A stretch of 64,000 nucleotides of DNA from Cheilinus undulatus (lineage: Eukaryota; Chordata; Actinopteri; Labriformes; Labridae): NCBI RefSeq assembly GCF_018320785.1, contig NC_054872.1, positions 41,714,551-41,778,550 of the forward strand, given 5' to 3'. A program made the position numbers and the translations under genes. The notes below the pieces were generated by a model. That model was not told where the DNA came from, ran no database searches, and saw nothing but the letters and a program-made list of their open reading frames with translations. Below are positions 1 to 11,590 of the stretch, in pieces; position 1 is the stretch's first letter, and each line of letters starts with the position of its first letter.

Positions 1-2424
1 CTTATCCCGTTATCTTAAATTAAGTGGTCATTTCAGTTCAACCTGTAGCCTACAAGATTTATTTGCTATGTCCTTTAAAAACATACACAGGGCAAATGTA
101 TCAAAAAATGAGGGAGAAAAGCTGTTAAAGAGGCCCTGCTTGCCTCTGATCTTGTCCAATTTTCTCCCATTCGTTCTTATCATTAGTGGCGTTACTGCAT
201 AATGCATGTAGGGATGCAAAGACACAGACAAAGAGACAGAAATGGTGAATGAATGGATTGTTTGCATAACAGCCCAGCAGTGAATTCAGATTTCAGGTCA
301 ACACTGAAGTTGTATATTTAATGCATTAGGACACATATGCAAAAGTTCAGTCACTTGGTACCCCAAATGTATCCTGCTGCACAGGGCTTTTATTCAGACT
401 ATTGATGTGAAAGGAAAAATACTACTAGTTTAACTGTATTGCTTGCTTAACATCAGTGTTTTGCATGAACAGCACAACACCCATATCATTTCTATGAGTT
501 CTTATCCCCATTGTCTCCTGAGAAAAGTATCTCAAAACAAAGCCCAACAGAGGTCGTATCATCTTTCTTGTTTGTGTCCTCAAGCTGAAATGATGAATGA
601 CTTTCCTGCCCGAGGAAGCCATTGACCTCCTCTTATCTTCCTGACCTTGTCCAGTGATTCCTCCTCACCACAAGATGTCTCTTCTGCTCACAGGAAAAGC
701 CCCCAGTGGTTCACCACAGTAGGAAATACAATAAGGCATTTTCTGGGAGGAGATAGTGCCTGAAGATGTCAATAGCAATAGATACATGATAGGAGCAAAA
801 GCTTTTACATTAGAAATATGTGCAACTGTATATATCATTGTATAAATGACAGGAGAATAAGAATTTTGAGGCTGACATGTTAAGCCTTAAACAGAAAACT
901 TGCAGTTGTAAACTTAAAAACTCGAACATACAATATAGCAAGCAAACATCACAGAGCAGCTTCAACAGAAAGACCAGCCGGATTAGGTCACAGTAATGCT
1001 GGATTTCCCATGGGAAAATAAATAAAAGCATGGCAGACAGGGTCTCTGCATTAAAATGCTGTATGCTTGTAATGGATTCTGGATGTGAAATGTAACTAAA
1101 GGCCAACAAAAGTCCTGCCCTGGTGCTGGTAATCACTTTGTTCCCCTTGAAGTATAAAAAACAGAATGCAGATGCAAACGACCCTACCAAAGCTTAAACC
1201 CCAGCTGTAAGATGGGGGAAAGCTGTAACCTGCAGGCACTGCTGGCTATAATGCTAATTTATTTCTAAAGCTGAATGCACCATAAATGATGTCTGGTCTA
1301 AATCAACAGCCACTAAAGATTATGCAAAGATCCAAACTGCAATGACTTGCAATGAAATAAAAGTGGAAAGTCTAAATCCCAGAATTTACAGACCCATGGA
1401 GTTTGTTTGGAGCCCCCTCCCCAGGGTGAATGTGCTGCCCTCCCCTCATTTACATTCCTCAGAGGTGAGGAGCACAGATTCTTCAGGAGGAGACAAAAGA
1501 ATAATGCCTGGCAGGTATGAGTTTAGTTTACCATGTAATTCTAATGTCGTGATCTGAGTTAACCAAAGCCTTTCACCTGACGACCACTAGCTCCTACAGC
1601 AAAGCAGTGATTAAGAGCTGATAAAGTGAACCATATGATAGTGCCCTTCTGTAAGGAGACCACAGCCATATTTAGTCACTATGTTGACCTGAAAAAGTCA
1701 AATTGTTGTGAGTATTTGACTAAAACTGTAAAAACGCATGTAAGCTTTATTCATAGCATTTTAAGACACTGGTAGAAAAACAATAAGGAAAAAAGCAGTG
1801 TAGCTAAGGTAGCTTGACTTTGGATGTCACCATATGCATGCATCACAAAAGTAAAACATATTAATAGTATGTAGCCTACTATATATTTTCAGAGCTGTAA
1901 AGTTTGCCCATGTTTTCACTGTTAGACATACAGCTGGTTACCTGCATGCTAGTTGTTATCAACTGGAAAAATGTCTATTATAACCAGCTGAAAGCTTGCA
2001 GGATGTGGACAAAGCTGACTCTCTCTGGTGCATGTATACAAGAACAGTATTCCTGTTAAATAGCCTCGTCATTGTTTAGCTTTGCCTCACTGTATGTGTA
2101 AATGTAGACAATCATAATGCCACAAAACAGGCTTAATCATCTAAGAGGTGCAACAATATTCAGCCAATTACCAGTTAACAGTCCATCTTAAATTCTTCCC
2201 TTTGCAATAATGAATTAACATATCATTGTATTTGTTCTTTTAGTGGAGTGCCTTTGCCTATGTGTAGTTTTCAGTCAAATTTTCTTAGCCATTTAAACAT
2301 TAAGCAATTGAAGTAAAAAACATGACTGCATCATGTTGTTGATGACTTCCAGTGGATTCCAGGATTGCATTGTTCAGTGTTTTTGCCTCTTTTTTTCTGC
2401 ATACAGACGGATGAGCCAAAGCTC
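1..2424. other. Intergenic DNA, nothing recognised
   Basis: No reading frame here resembles a protein family and no repeat family was recognised. The short open frames on both strands lack splice context or biased composition. The right edge meets the first arm of the minisatellite element near 2425. Confidence 0.5.
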
Positions 2425-3304
2425 CCTGACAGAATCAGCTGGGCCCCTAAGAAACCCAGACAATGGGCCCCTCCCAGATGTGATTTATTTACAATGTCAG
2501 TGCATGAGGGCTGGATGAGTAGCATTGGAGCTAGCATCCTGGCTAACATTTACCTCATTTTGGAGATGAAGTGAATGTCAAAATTATGGGTTCCACGTTG
2601 GAGTTGTTTATTTGTGCAACTTTTTAAAATCTTTTCAGCACTTTTTCAACCCATTTTTGCCACTTGTAACCCATTTTCACTATCTTTTTTTGTTTTTGCC
2701 ACTTTCATCCATGCCAATCTTTCTCTTCTTCTGAACATCTTTCCCACTTTGTTGCCACTTTAATCACATTTTTGTCGCTTTCTGCCACTTCAAAACTCTG
2801 TTGGCCACTTTTTAACCAATTTTTTAAAAATCACTTTAAACTAATTTTACCCTCTTTTGTGCCACTCTTAGCCTTTTCTTGCCAATTTAAACTTGTGTGC
2901 TTGATTATTTTGCAACTTTTAACTAACATTTGTCATTTTTTGCCTTTTAAAAAAATATTTTCACAACTTTTTGCCACTTAAAATCAAGTTTTGCAGAACA
3001 TTTTTTTCTAACCACTTTAAACCCATTATCACCGTATATTTACTGCCACTTCTAACCAGTTTTTTGCCAATCTTCCACTGCTTTTAACCAGTTTCTGCCT
3101 TTTTTTTTTACACCTTTGACCCATTTTCCCCCACTTTGTTGCCACTCTAAACACATTTTTGTTGCTTTGAACACCAATTTGCCCCGTTTAACCATGTTGT
3201 TGCCCCTTTTTGCCAGTCTTAGCCCATTTTACCACTGTATTGACCATTATACCCTCTTTACGCCATTTTCTTTTTTTGCAACTTTCTAGCAATTAATCCA
3301 CTGG
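2425..3304 (+). repeat. Minisatellite element copy 1: outer arm plus TTTTGCCAC array
   Basis: A non-repetitive arm (about 2425-2600) is followed by a degenerate tandem array. Its units of roughly 20-40 bp carry TTTTTGCCACTTT and TTAACCCATTTT words. The arm matches, in inverse orientation, the arm at about 8140-8330: the 18-bp block CTAGCATCCTGGCTAACA (2531-2548) recurs as its complement at 8208-8225, and ATGTCAGTGCA (2494-2504) recurs at 8251-8261, with nearly equal spacing (26 and 25 bases between blocks). The array resumes at about 5206-5365 after an inserted LINE. Coding potential is unlikely: the open frames arise from T-rich repeats. Confidence 0.75.
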
Positions 3305-5205
3305 GGGGTCTTTTTTAATAATAATAATAACACATTTTATTTATAGAGCGCTTTTCAAGAACTCAAAGACACTGTACAAAAATAATAAAATGCATTGCAC
3401 AAAAAGCCAAAACAGGACAATATCAAGATCAAACAACAAACAAACAAACAAACAAACATGCAGTCAAAGTGACAAGAAAACAACAATCAACCATTAAAAG
3501 CCAGTTTTAAAAGGTGAGTTTTGAGCAGTGATTTGAATGTGGATGAGTCTGTACAGTCTTGGATATGTTTAGGGAGTGAGTTCCAGAGGGAGGGGGCGGC
3601 TATGGAGAAGGCTCTGTCCCCCCAGGTTCGGTGCTTGGTTCTTGTTGGTGGGGAGAGGAGACTGAGGTTTGATGAGCGGAGATTACGGGAGGGGGTGTGA
3701 TGGTGCAGGAGGTCAGTAAGGTAAGGAGGGGCCTTTTGGTTTAGGGCTTTGTGGGTGAGGAGGAGGATTTTAAATTTGATGCGGTAGGGGACAGGGAGCC
3801 AGTGGAGGTTTTGAAGGATGGGGGTGATGTGGTCATGACAGCAGCTGTGGGTCAGGAGGCGTGCTGCAGAGTTCTGGTTGTATTGGAGTTTATTGAGGAC
3901 TGTAGAGGATGTGCCATGGAGGATGCTGTTGCAGTAATCTGGTCTGGATGTGATGAAGGCGTGGATGAGGGTTTCAGCTGCAGGGAAGGAGAGTAGTGGA
4001 CGGATGCGGGCTATGTTTTTCAAGTGAAAGAAGGCCGTTTTAGTGAGCTGGGTGACGTGTTGATCAAATGAGAGGTGACTGTCAAAGATGATACCAAGAT
4101 TGCAGGTGTGAGGGGAGGGGGACAGGATGAAGGAGTCAATTTGAAGGCTGAAGTTATGGATGGATTTGGTGAGGGATTTGGGGCCAATAATCATACGTTC
4201 AGATTTATTGTAGTTCAGAGAAAGGAAATTGTTGTTCATCCAGGGGTGAAGCTGCTGTAGATATTGTCAATTTTGGTCTGGAATTGTGAGAGGAATGAGT
4301 TGCATTTGTCGGTGGTGAAGGTTGATGAGGTACTGTCATGGGGTTTGAGGAGTTTATTGATAGTGGAGAGAAGAGCTTTGGGGTTGGAGGAGCCGGAGTG
4401 GATGATCTGGGAGTAGTAGGTGGACCGGGCTGAGATGAGGGCTTGCTTGTATTCCTGAATATAGTCAGTGTAGGCGTGGAGGTGGACAGTTAAACCAGTT
4501 TTTCTATAGAGTCTTTCCAGTTGACGTTTTTGAGATTTCATTGAATGGGGGGCAGGGGTATACCAGGGGGCGGAGTGAATGAAAGAGACAGTTTTAGTTT
4601 TGAGAGGTGCCGGTTGATTAAGACAGGAGGTGAGTGAGTTGTTGTAATAGGAAACTTGTTCAGAGGAGTCGTCAGACACGGGTGGGGGGGACAAAGAAAT
4701 ATGACTAGAAATTAAAGCAGACAGGGCAGTGGGGCAGATTGTGTTAATGTTTCTGAAGGAAATGGTACGTTTTTGTCTTGAGGTGGGGATGAGAAGGTCA
4801 ATGTCCATTATGACTGCTGGGTGGTCAGAGATGTGGAGGTTGAGACTTGAGAGATTATGGATAGTGAGGCCAGTGGTGCAAACTAAGTCCAGTATGTGTC
4901 CGTGACTGTGGGTGGGGAAGTTGACGTGCTGTGTGAAACTGAGTAGTGTAATAAGTCAAGAAAGTCCTTGGCGGGTTTGGATTGTGGGTTGTCAATATGG
5001 AAATTAAAGTCCCCAAGGAGGAGAACAGAGGATGAAGTGGAACATAATTGGGTCAGGAAGTCTGGAAATTCTGTGAAAAAGCTGGGGTTTGGCTTGGGTG
5101 GGGGGGGCGATAAATGATAGCAATAACCAGGGGTGTGGGACCGGGGAGGTTAAGGACAAGGTGTTCAAAAGAGGGGAAAACAGGGGTTGAGATGGCAGTA
5201 ATTTA
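3305..5205 (-). mobile_element. L2/CR1-group LINE, 5'-truncated, with internal deletion of the RT core
   Basis: Read on the minus strand, about 5205-4810 encodes the C-terminal part of an AP endonuclease: a GDFN motif, then HSHGHxLDL and a later SDH-type motif. About 4808-4240 is the linker before the reverse transcriptase. About 4239-3487 is the C-terminal part of ORF2, including the LGIIFDSHLSF and LHWLPVPYRIKFKILLL blocks and a WGDRAF/WNSLP tail. The catalytic RT segment is absent: near 4240-4255 the linker frame stops directly against the downstream block in another frame. The 3' UTR (3305-3486) has a CAAA run (about 3431-3459), an ATTTATAGAGCGCTTTTCAA-like tail and a terminal (TAA)n. The copy sits inside the TTTTGCCAC array. 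The clade is inferred from motif order, not by search. Confidence 0.8.
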
Positions 5206-5365
5206 GAATTTTTTGAACCATTTTTTTCAAATTATTTTTAAGGAAATCATTGAATCTTTTTTGCAATTCTCTCCACTTTTAACCTTTACAACGTTTTGCC
5301 ACCTTAAACCAAGTTTGCCACATATTTTTTTCTAACCACTTTTAACCCATTTTGGCCACTTGTTG
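5206..5365 (+). repeat. Minisatellite element copy 1, continuation after the LINE
   Basis: The array of GCCACTT and TTAACCCATTTT words resumes directly after the LINE. It ends near a GCCACTTGTTGCCCATT segment that resembles, in inverse, the array starts at about 6790 and 63515. This marks the inner boundary of the element. Confidence 0.65.
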
Positions 5366-6729
5366 CCCATTCTTGTGTAAAAATATTAAGAATCATACTC
5401 TCACTGCCACAACTGAGGCTGAAAATCACCATGTTTGTGTTGTTCTTGAATTCTGATTTTCTTTTTTGTCAGATGTACCTAGATAACATCCCCCCTTGTT
5501 TTAAAGGTTGCACACAAATCTTTTATCTCTTGACTTTTGCAGAGTATTAGCATTAAATTTATTGTCTGTTTTATTGCCTCCCCATGTCTGTCAGACTACT
5601 AAGTTGACTAAATCTAATTCAAACTTGTCCTTCAGGATTTTTTCCTTTAATTTTGATAGCGTGAAATGCCACCAGACATCAGCACATGCTGTATTTGAAC
5701 AGTCTGTATAGTTTTGGTTGAAAGGTGGTGTTTTCCAGTCTGAGGACAGTCCGCCCTCTCGCACCCCCCTGCAGATGTTTCCAGGTCACAGACAACATGG
5801 TGTTCAGAGTCAGACTAAAACATGGCTCTGTATGAAGAAGTCACAGGAGGGCAGGGCCGCAGGGAAAGTGTTTCCGCAGCTCTCTTCGAGGCCTCATTTC
5901 ATGGGAAAGAAAAGTGACAGAGCTACTATCTGTTCTTCTTTGCTGACTGCTCTCTGCTTATCTGCTGTTGGAACCTGAGACTTGGGTCTAAAGTCCTCAC
6001 TGAAATGATGACGTATTTAATTTTTCTAGTGGATTCTTTGATGAAAGCCTTGGTAGACTTGGTAGTCATTCCACAAAAAAACAAATAAAGATAGAAAAAT
6101 ACCATCATGGCAAGATATTCTCATCAAAGCTCATTTAATAGATTGATTTTAGTGCTTTGACTGTTATCAAACATTTATCTTGAACCAACACTTTGCCACT
6201 TATCTCTTTCTCTCCCTCTTTTATTGAGTTTCTGAGCAGAGTTTAATCACACAGCTGAACTTTGACCAGTCTGGCTCATAGCAATGATTCATGTGCACAA
6301 CAGTGAGTCCAGAAGCAACACACAACCTCGATACGAGCCTGACTGTCACTCACACGGATCAATACAAGCAGGGCTGAGATCTGAGGAAACAGATTGAGGT
6401 TCAGTAGCTGGAAGACAGTGGATTATTGATCGCAGGCCAGTTCTCCTCAGAGTCCATCCTTGTACTCAAGGTCCATAAGGGGGGATAGAGGGGACAGTTT
6501 TCTGCCAAATGAGGAGCCAATGGAGGTCACAGTGTAAAGTTAAGCTGTGATGAATATGTTTTATTTTTAACCTAAATAATATGTCCCCAAAAATGCATTT
6601 TATTTATTCATGCTGTGGTACAGTGTAGCCTTTTACAGATTATAAAACACATTTCTTAAAACAGAATCACCTTTTTGTAGATAATGGGAACACTGTGGAT
6701 GTAAAACACTGAATAAACCACTTGGAAAG
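5366..6729. other. Spacer between the two inverted minisatellite copies
   Basis: About 1.36 kb with no recognised gene or repeat. An 86-codon frame at 5718-5978 has no family resemblance and no clear splice partners. If the flanking copies are two ends of one foldback-like element, this would be its interior. If they are independent insertions, it is ordinary intergenic DNA. Confidence 0.4.
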
Positions 6730-8334
6730 TCATGTTGGATGTCAAGAACTGTGTTAACTTAAATGGAAAAATAATTAAATATTTGCAGATGAAGCAAAAG
6801 TGGGAAACAAGTGGCAAAAATGAATTAAAAGCGATTAAAAATAAAGTATGTGGCAAAACTTGGTTAAAAGTGGAAGAAAGGTGTGAAAATGTGATCAAAG
6901 TTGCAAGAAAATTGGCAAAAGAAGTCTGAAAGGACAAAAAGTGGCAAAAATGTGTAAAAAGTAGTAAAATGTGTTTAAGGTGGCAAACAAGTGGGGAAAA
7001 TGGCAAAAAAGACAAAAGTGAGTTGAAGGTGGCATAGAGTGGTGGAAATTGATTAAAAATGGCTAAAATATGGGTTAAAAGTAGCAAAGAAAGGGTGAAA
7101 AGTGGCAGAAATCGGCAAAAACAGGTTGAAGAAAGTGGAAATTGGCACAAATCAGTCTAAGGGTGTTCAAAGTGGCAAAAAAAGTCGTGAAAATGAGAAC
7201 AAAGTGGGAGAAAGTTGGGAAAAATGGTTTAAAGTTGGAAAAATGGCAAAAGAGGTCTAAAGCGGCAAAAACACTGGCAACAATGGATAAAGAATGGCTA
7301 AGGCTCAAATGTCAAAAAGTGGAAATTAGCAAAAAAGTGGCAAACGAGGTGTTAAAGTGGAAAAAATGTGTTTAAGGTGGCAAACAACTGATGAAAAAAA
7401 TGGGTTGAAGTGGCAAAAAGATGGGGAAAATTGGTTGAGATTGGCAAAAAATTGTGGAAATCAATTAAAACGGACAAAAATTGGTGAATTGGTGTTAAAA
7501 AGTGGTGACAAAAGGTTTATGAAGATGCAAAATTTGTTCAAAGTGGCCAAAAAGTTGGAATAGTGGGTCAAAAGTGGCAAAATTTAGCAAACATTGGATA
7601 AAATTTGGAAAACGAGGCAGAAAGAGGTTTAATGTGGCAATTATGGCAATGAATAAGCCAAGAGTGGTGAAAAAAAGAGGTGAAATGGGTAAAAAAAAAA
7701 ACAGCAAAAAGGAGGCATCAGAGGCAGAAAGTGGCAGAAATGCACTAAAGGTGGCACACATGGGTTTAGAGTGGCAAAAATGTGGAAATGGGTCAAAGGT
7801 GTTGAAAATTGGTGAAAACAGATTAAAGGTACTGAAATTGGTAAAAATGATTTTAAGTGGTGTAAAGCCATATTACGTAATAACATCGCATTATGTAATA
7901 ACCATAACCATAGGACTTAATGTGGGCTCTAAGGTATGCCTTACCCAACTACCTTGCCCTAACCCTAACTGCTTAGTGGCTCAGAAAATGCGGCGTTATT
8001 ACATGATGGATGGACAATGTGTTACATTATTACATAATGCAGCATTATTACATAATGCGGCACTACAAGTGGTAAACAGGTATTCAAAGTGGAAAAAAAC
8101 CCATGGTGAAACTGGGTCTCTTGTGGCAAAATAAGTGAAAAAGGTGATAAATTCAACACCAGACCCAATAACTTCTTGACACACTTTCAGCCCCAAAATT
8201 TGTAAACTGTTAGCCAGGATGCTAGAACCATGCTAGTGGGTCAACACACGTGCACTGACATGGTAAAGTAATCACTACTGGGGAGGGCGTTCACTGTTTG
8301 TTTTAGGGGCCAAGTCAGCTCTGTGGCCAGGGCT
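6730..8334 (-). repeat. Minisatellite element copy 2, inverted (GTGGCAAAA array plus arm)
   Basis: Degenerate tandem repeats of GTGGCAAAAATGGGTTAAA type run from about 6780 to 7860 and resume briefly near 8075-8150. They are followed by the arm homologous to 2425-2600 in inverse orientation (about 8140-8334). The array is purine-rich on the plus strand and yields long but meaningless lysine-rich open frames. A small MITE-like element interrupts it at 7871-8062. Repeats in this copy are as diverged as those in copy 1, so neither is recent. Confidence 0.75.
7871..8062. mobile_element. Small MITE-like element with tandem terminal modules
   Basis: The terminal word GCATTATGTAATAA (7888-7901) is matched by its complement at 8045-8058. 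Each end carries more than one module: a TATTACGTAATAAC variant on the left, and two further TTATTACATAATGC variants near 7995 and 8027 on the right. The interior of about 140 bp includes CCCTAACCCTAAC, and it has no coding capacity. The element sits inside the GTGGCAAAA array. Confidence 0.65.
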
Positions 8335-9714
8335 GCTTGTACTTTAAGAAGATGGTTAAATCTAGATGCTCCATGTTGACTAAAATTCAGTTATTTTTAC
8401 AGTCAGACATTCAGTTCAATCATGTTATTGTTCTGCTGATTTACTGAAAGCCTCCTAATGGGCCTGTTTGTACTCAAGTCAGACTTCTGCAGAACCATGC
8501 TACAAAGGTTAAACTAATTCCACATACTCCAAGAAGTTTAATGACTTATGATCTACCATCAGTTTTATACTTATAAAGAAGTACATGCTCTTATTTTTCT
8601 GTTTATGAAAAAAGGACATCCTTCAGTGTTGACTGCAGAAATTGCCTGCAGTGACGGGACGTCACAAGGAGAAACGTGCCCTTTTTCAGAGAATAAGTCA
8701 AATGCATGATGTTACATGTGCCGCCTGCCAGGACTAGAAAAGAGTCGCTGAAGCAGTGGATTGAACATGTTCTACAAACCAGATCAATAAAGCAATTACA
8801 GCTGTAATTCACTAATGCTTTTGTGGACAGACAAACCAGCCTGGGGGACTATTTATACTCCAGCTTTAGGGGGAAACTCCCAGAAGCTCTCTAAACGTTG
8901 AGGTTACACATCGTCATCCTCAGGCCTCTACTAAATCATACGTTTGCTGCTTTCGGAAACCACACAGTGTTATTTAGAAGGAGGACTCATGCACAAAAAT
9001 GCAACAGACAACAGTCAACAGTCATTCCTCACAGGATTTATAAACTGTGTAAAAAGAAGGATGACATGATAGAGCCCAGAAAGTGAAGCCAAAATCTTTA
9101 GACTCCCCCTGCTGGCTGACTGTGGTATACGTTATTAAACAGATGTGACATTGCTCGAAGAACAGATTGTTAATTCATCTTTTTTTGTTTCTTGTTTTAA
9201 TTAGAGAGTCATTGTTAATGAATTAATTGTGTCTTGATAAAGGTGAATTATTATTGCCTTATTTTTTAAAATCATGATTAATCTCATGCTTTATGGTCCC
9301 ATTCAACACACTTTGGCTGAGCCATTGCAGCATCTCACGGTGATGCACGATGAACGATGAACACTCCTCAGTGGTAACATAGCAGATATGGTATTGAGCA
9401 TGCTAGCAAACATTAGCATCAGCTTGTAGCTAACAAGTTATTAGCAAGGCATCATGTTTTAGTCAAGTAAAAGACATATAAGTAAAATAAGTTCATTTTT
9501 TTGTTGTGATAATATTTAAATAAATTAGAAAGTGATTTAATTTCAGAGTGATGAAAAATAGCTTATTTTCTGTGTGAATCACATTAACATCTGTTTGCAA
9601 GTTGCTGTTAAAAAAGGAGTAGAAGAAGACAACAGAGGGGTTAAACTGTCATCATTTCCTATCGGTGCAAAATGGAAATGTGTGATATCTACCATACCAT
9701 GATTTAGTACGGCA
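8335..9714. other. Intergenic DNA, nothing recognised
   Basis: No gene or confident repeat family. An AT-rich stretch around 9200-9300 has GATTAATCTCATG words resembling old interspersed-repeat ends, but no boundaries could be set. Confidence 0.45.
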
Positions 9715-10530
9715 AGTCCATCCATCTTCTTCCACTTACCCCAGGCCTCGTCACAGTGACAGCAGGCCATGCAAGTCAACCCAGCTATCCCTCTCCCCAG
9801 CTGCATTTTCCAACATCTTCTATGGGTCCCATGGCGTTCCCAGACCAGAAAGTAATCCCTCCAGCACATTCTGGGTCTTCCCAGTGATCTCTTCCCAGCT
9901 GGACATGCTCGAAAGACCTCCAAAGGGAGGTGCCCAGGAGGCATCCTGATCAGACGTGTGACAACAGCAGCTCTACTCTCAGTTCCCTCTGGACGTCTGA
10001 ACTCCTTACCCTATCTCTACGGCTGAGCCCAGACACCCTCTGGAAAAAAACTCATTTTGGCTGCTTGCATCCACTATCTCATTGTTCAGTCATTAGCCAG
10101 AGTTCATGCCCAAAGGTGAAGGTTGGGAGGTAGATCAACTGGTAAAGTGAAAGCTTCTCCTCCTTCTTGTGAACAAGACCCTGAGAAACTTGAACTCCTT
10201 CACCTGCAGCAGAGACTTACTCCTCACCAAGAGAGCACAATCCACTGTTTTCCAGCAAAGAACTATGGCCTTGGACTTGGAGGTGCTGACTCTGCAACAA
10301 ACCGCCCCAATGCCTGCTAGAGGTCCCTGGCTAAAAACCTCAAGAACAGTCCACATCATCTGCATAAAGCAGAGATAGAATTCTAAATGTCCCTGAACCA
10401 GAAACCCTCCTGGCCCTGGATACGCCACAAGATCCTGTCCATGAAAATCACAGACAGAACCAGAGATAAGGGGCTTCCCTGGGGAGGCCATCACGCACTG
10501 GGACATGTTTGACTTTGTGTCTGAAGTGTA
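9715..10530 (-). mobile_element. RTE-type LINE 3' fragment (decayed)
   Basis: Minus-strand frames contain the C-terminal RTE-like signature. A VKEFKFLRVLFT block (about 10150-10200) is preceded by a RVSTSKSKAIVLC block, and the terminal GHLPLEVFRACPAGKRSLGRP and WRDY block lies at about 9850-9944. The fragment ends at about 9715 in GAAGAAGATGGATGGA, a common 3' end for this family in fish. Frames are broken by stops and small deletions, so it is inactive. The Rex3/RTE assignment rests on motif recognition. Confidence 0.7.
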
Positions 10531-11124
10531 CGAATGGAAGGTGATTTGTAGCACGCTTATACTCTTCAGTCTGTCTGAAGTTCCTTTTTCTTTCAAAATA
10601 GAAGCAGTCTTTATCCAAACAGATAGCTAATACCTTAAGTATGAAACAGTACCAAAATCCAAAATGAAACAAAAATTGTTTTAAATGCAAAATATCTGAA
10701 TTTAAGCATGCAGTAAGAAGGTAGATGAGTTGCAGTTAACTACAAAAACTCATATTATTAATTAAATCATATTTGATCTTTATTGAAATTGTATTCATAC
10801 AGTGTATGGTTGATTGCAATTTTGCATCACACTTTCATTTGCCCACAGCAAATTTTACCAAGGTTTCCTGCTGCATTTACACATCAGCTCCCCCAGGCCT
10901 TATGTGGATAATTTATCAGGGATTGGCAAAAAAATTCTAGATAAATCTTTGGCAAATATTTTGGCTGTTTGCATTCAAACATGCAGCCTAACCTGGAAAT
11001 ATCAGGATGTTCATTGGGGGTTTGTGCATATACTGAAGCACTATCTGTGCTTGCATTTGCTTAATTATTTCCTAATTAGGGGTTTGCACATGTATTCATG
11101 AGATTGCACATGCTATGGTAGGAC
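10531..11124. other. Intergenic DNA, nothing recognised
   Basis: AT-rich, no recognised element. The 95-codon frame at 10814-11101 has no family resemblance. Confidence 0.45.
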
Positions 11125-11590
11125 TTAAAGGTCACACATTATGCGAAATACACTTTTCAGGCTTTTCTAACAAAAATATGTGCCCCTGGCCTGTACACAA
11201 TTCCCCCAAGAATCAGAACCCCCACCCCCCTCTCTTTCTCCACCTTTCAGATAATGTGTGCTCAAACAAGTCATTCTTAGACTTTCCCCTCATGATGTTG
11301 TGTGGGGAGTTAGTACCTCCCCCTGGTTCGGTTGGCCCTCCCCACTTGGAAGAAAGCTCTGCCATCCTCTCCTGATCCTCCTCTCAGCGAGAGCCACATC
11401 CATTTCCAGAGAACGGCAGAGTCAGACAGTTCAGTAACATTTAAAGCCACAGACACAGAAAGAGCTTCATCTGAAACAGGGGGGTTTAGACATGCAAAAA
11501 TCCAGCACTGGAGTGCTTCACAGGCATGCTTTGGGGACTTCTGATACCAATATAAACTAGTCTTAAAAGGGTAAAACATGTGACCTTTAA
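11125..11590. mobile_element. 466-bp TIR element (MITE), TTAA-bounded
   Basis: A perfect 12-bp terminal inverted repeat, TTAAAGGTCACA, lies at 11125-11136 and, complemented, at 11579-11590. The TTAA at each tip could be the target site, as in TTAA-targeting superfamilies (piggyBac, Kolobok). There is no transposase reading frame. A diverged partial copy in the opposite orientation lies at 42375-42870, which confirms a repeat family. Confidence 0.75.

Noticed and set aside
810-1190. 126-codon minus-strand frame rich in Leu, Phe and Cys
   Set aside because: Composition reflects AT-rich DNA. There is no signal-peptide architecture, splice context or family match that I can support.
6732-8134. 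Series of long lysine-rich open frames on both strands (up to 186 codons)
   Set aside because: They follow the GTGGCAAAA minisatellite, whose composition avoids stop codons. The sequence is low-complexity and continues in several frames equally well.
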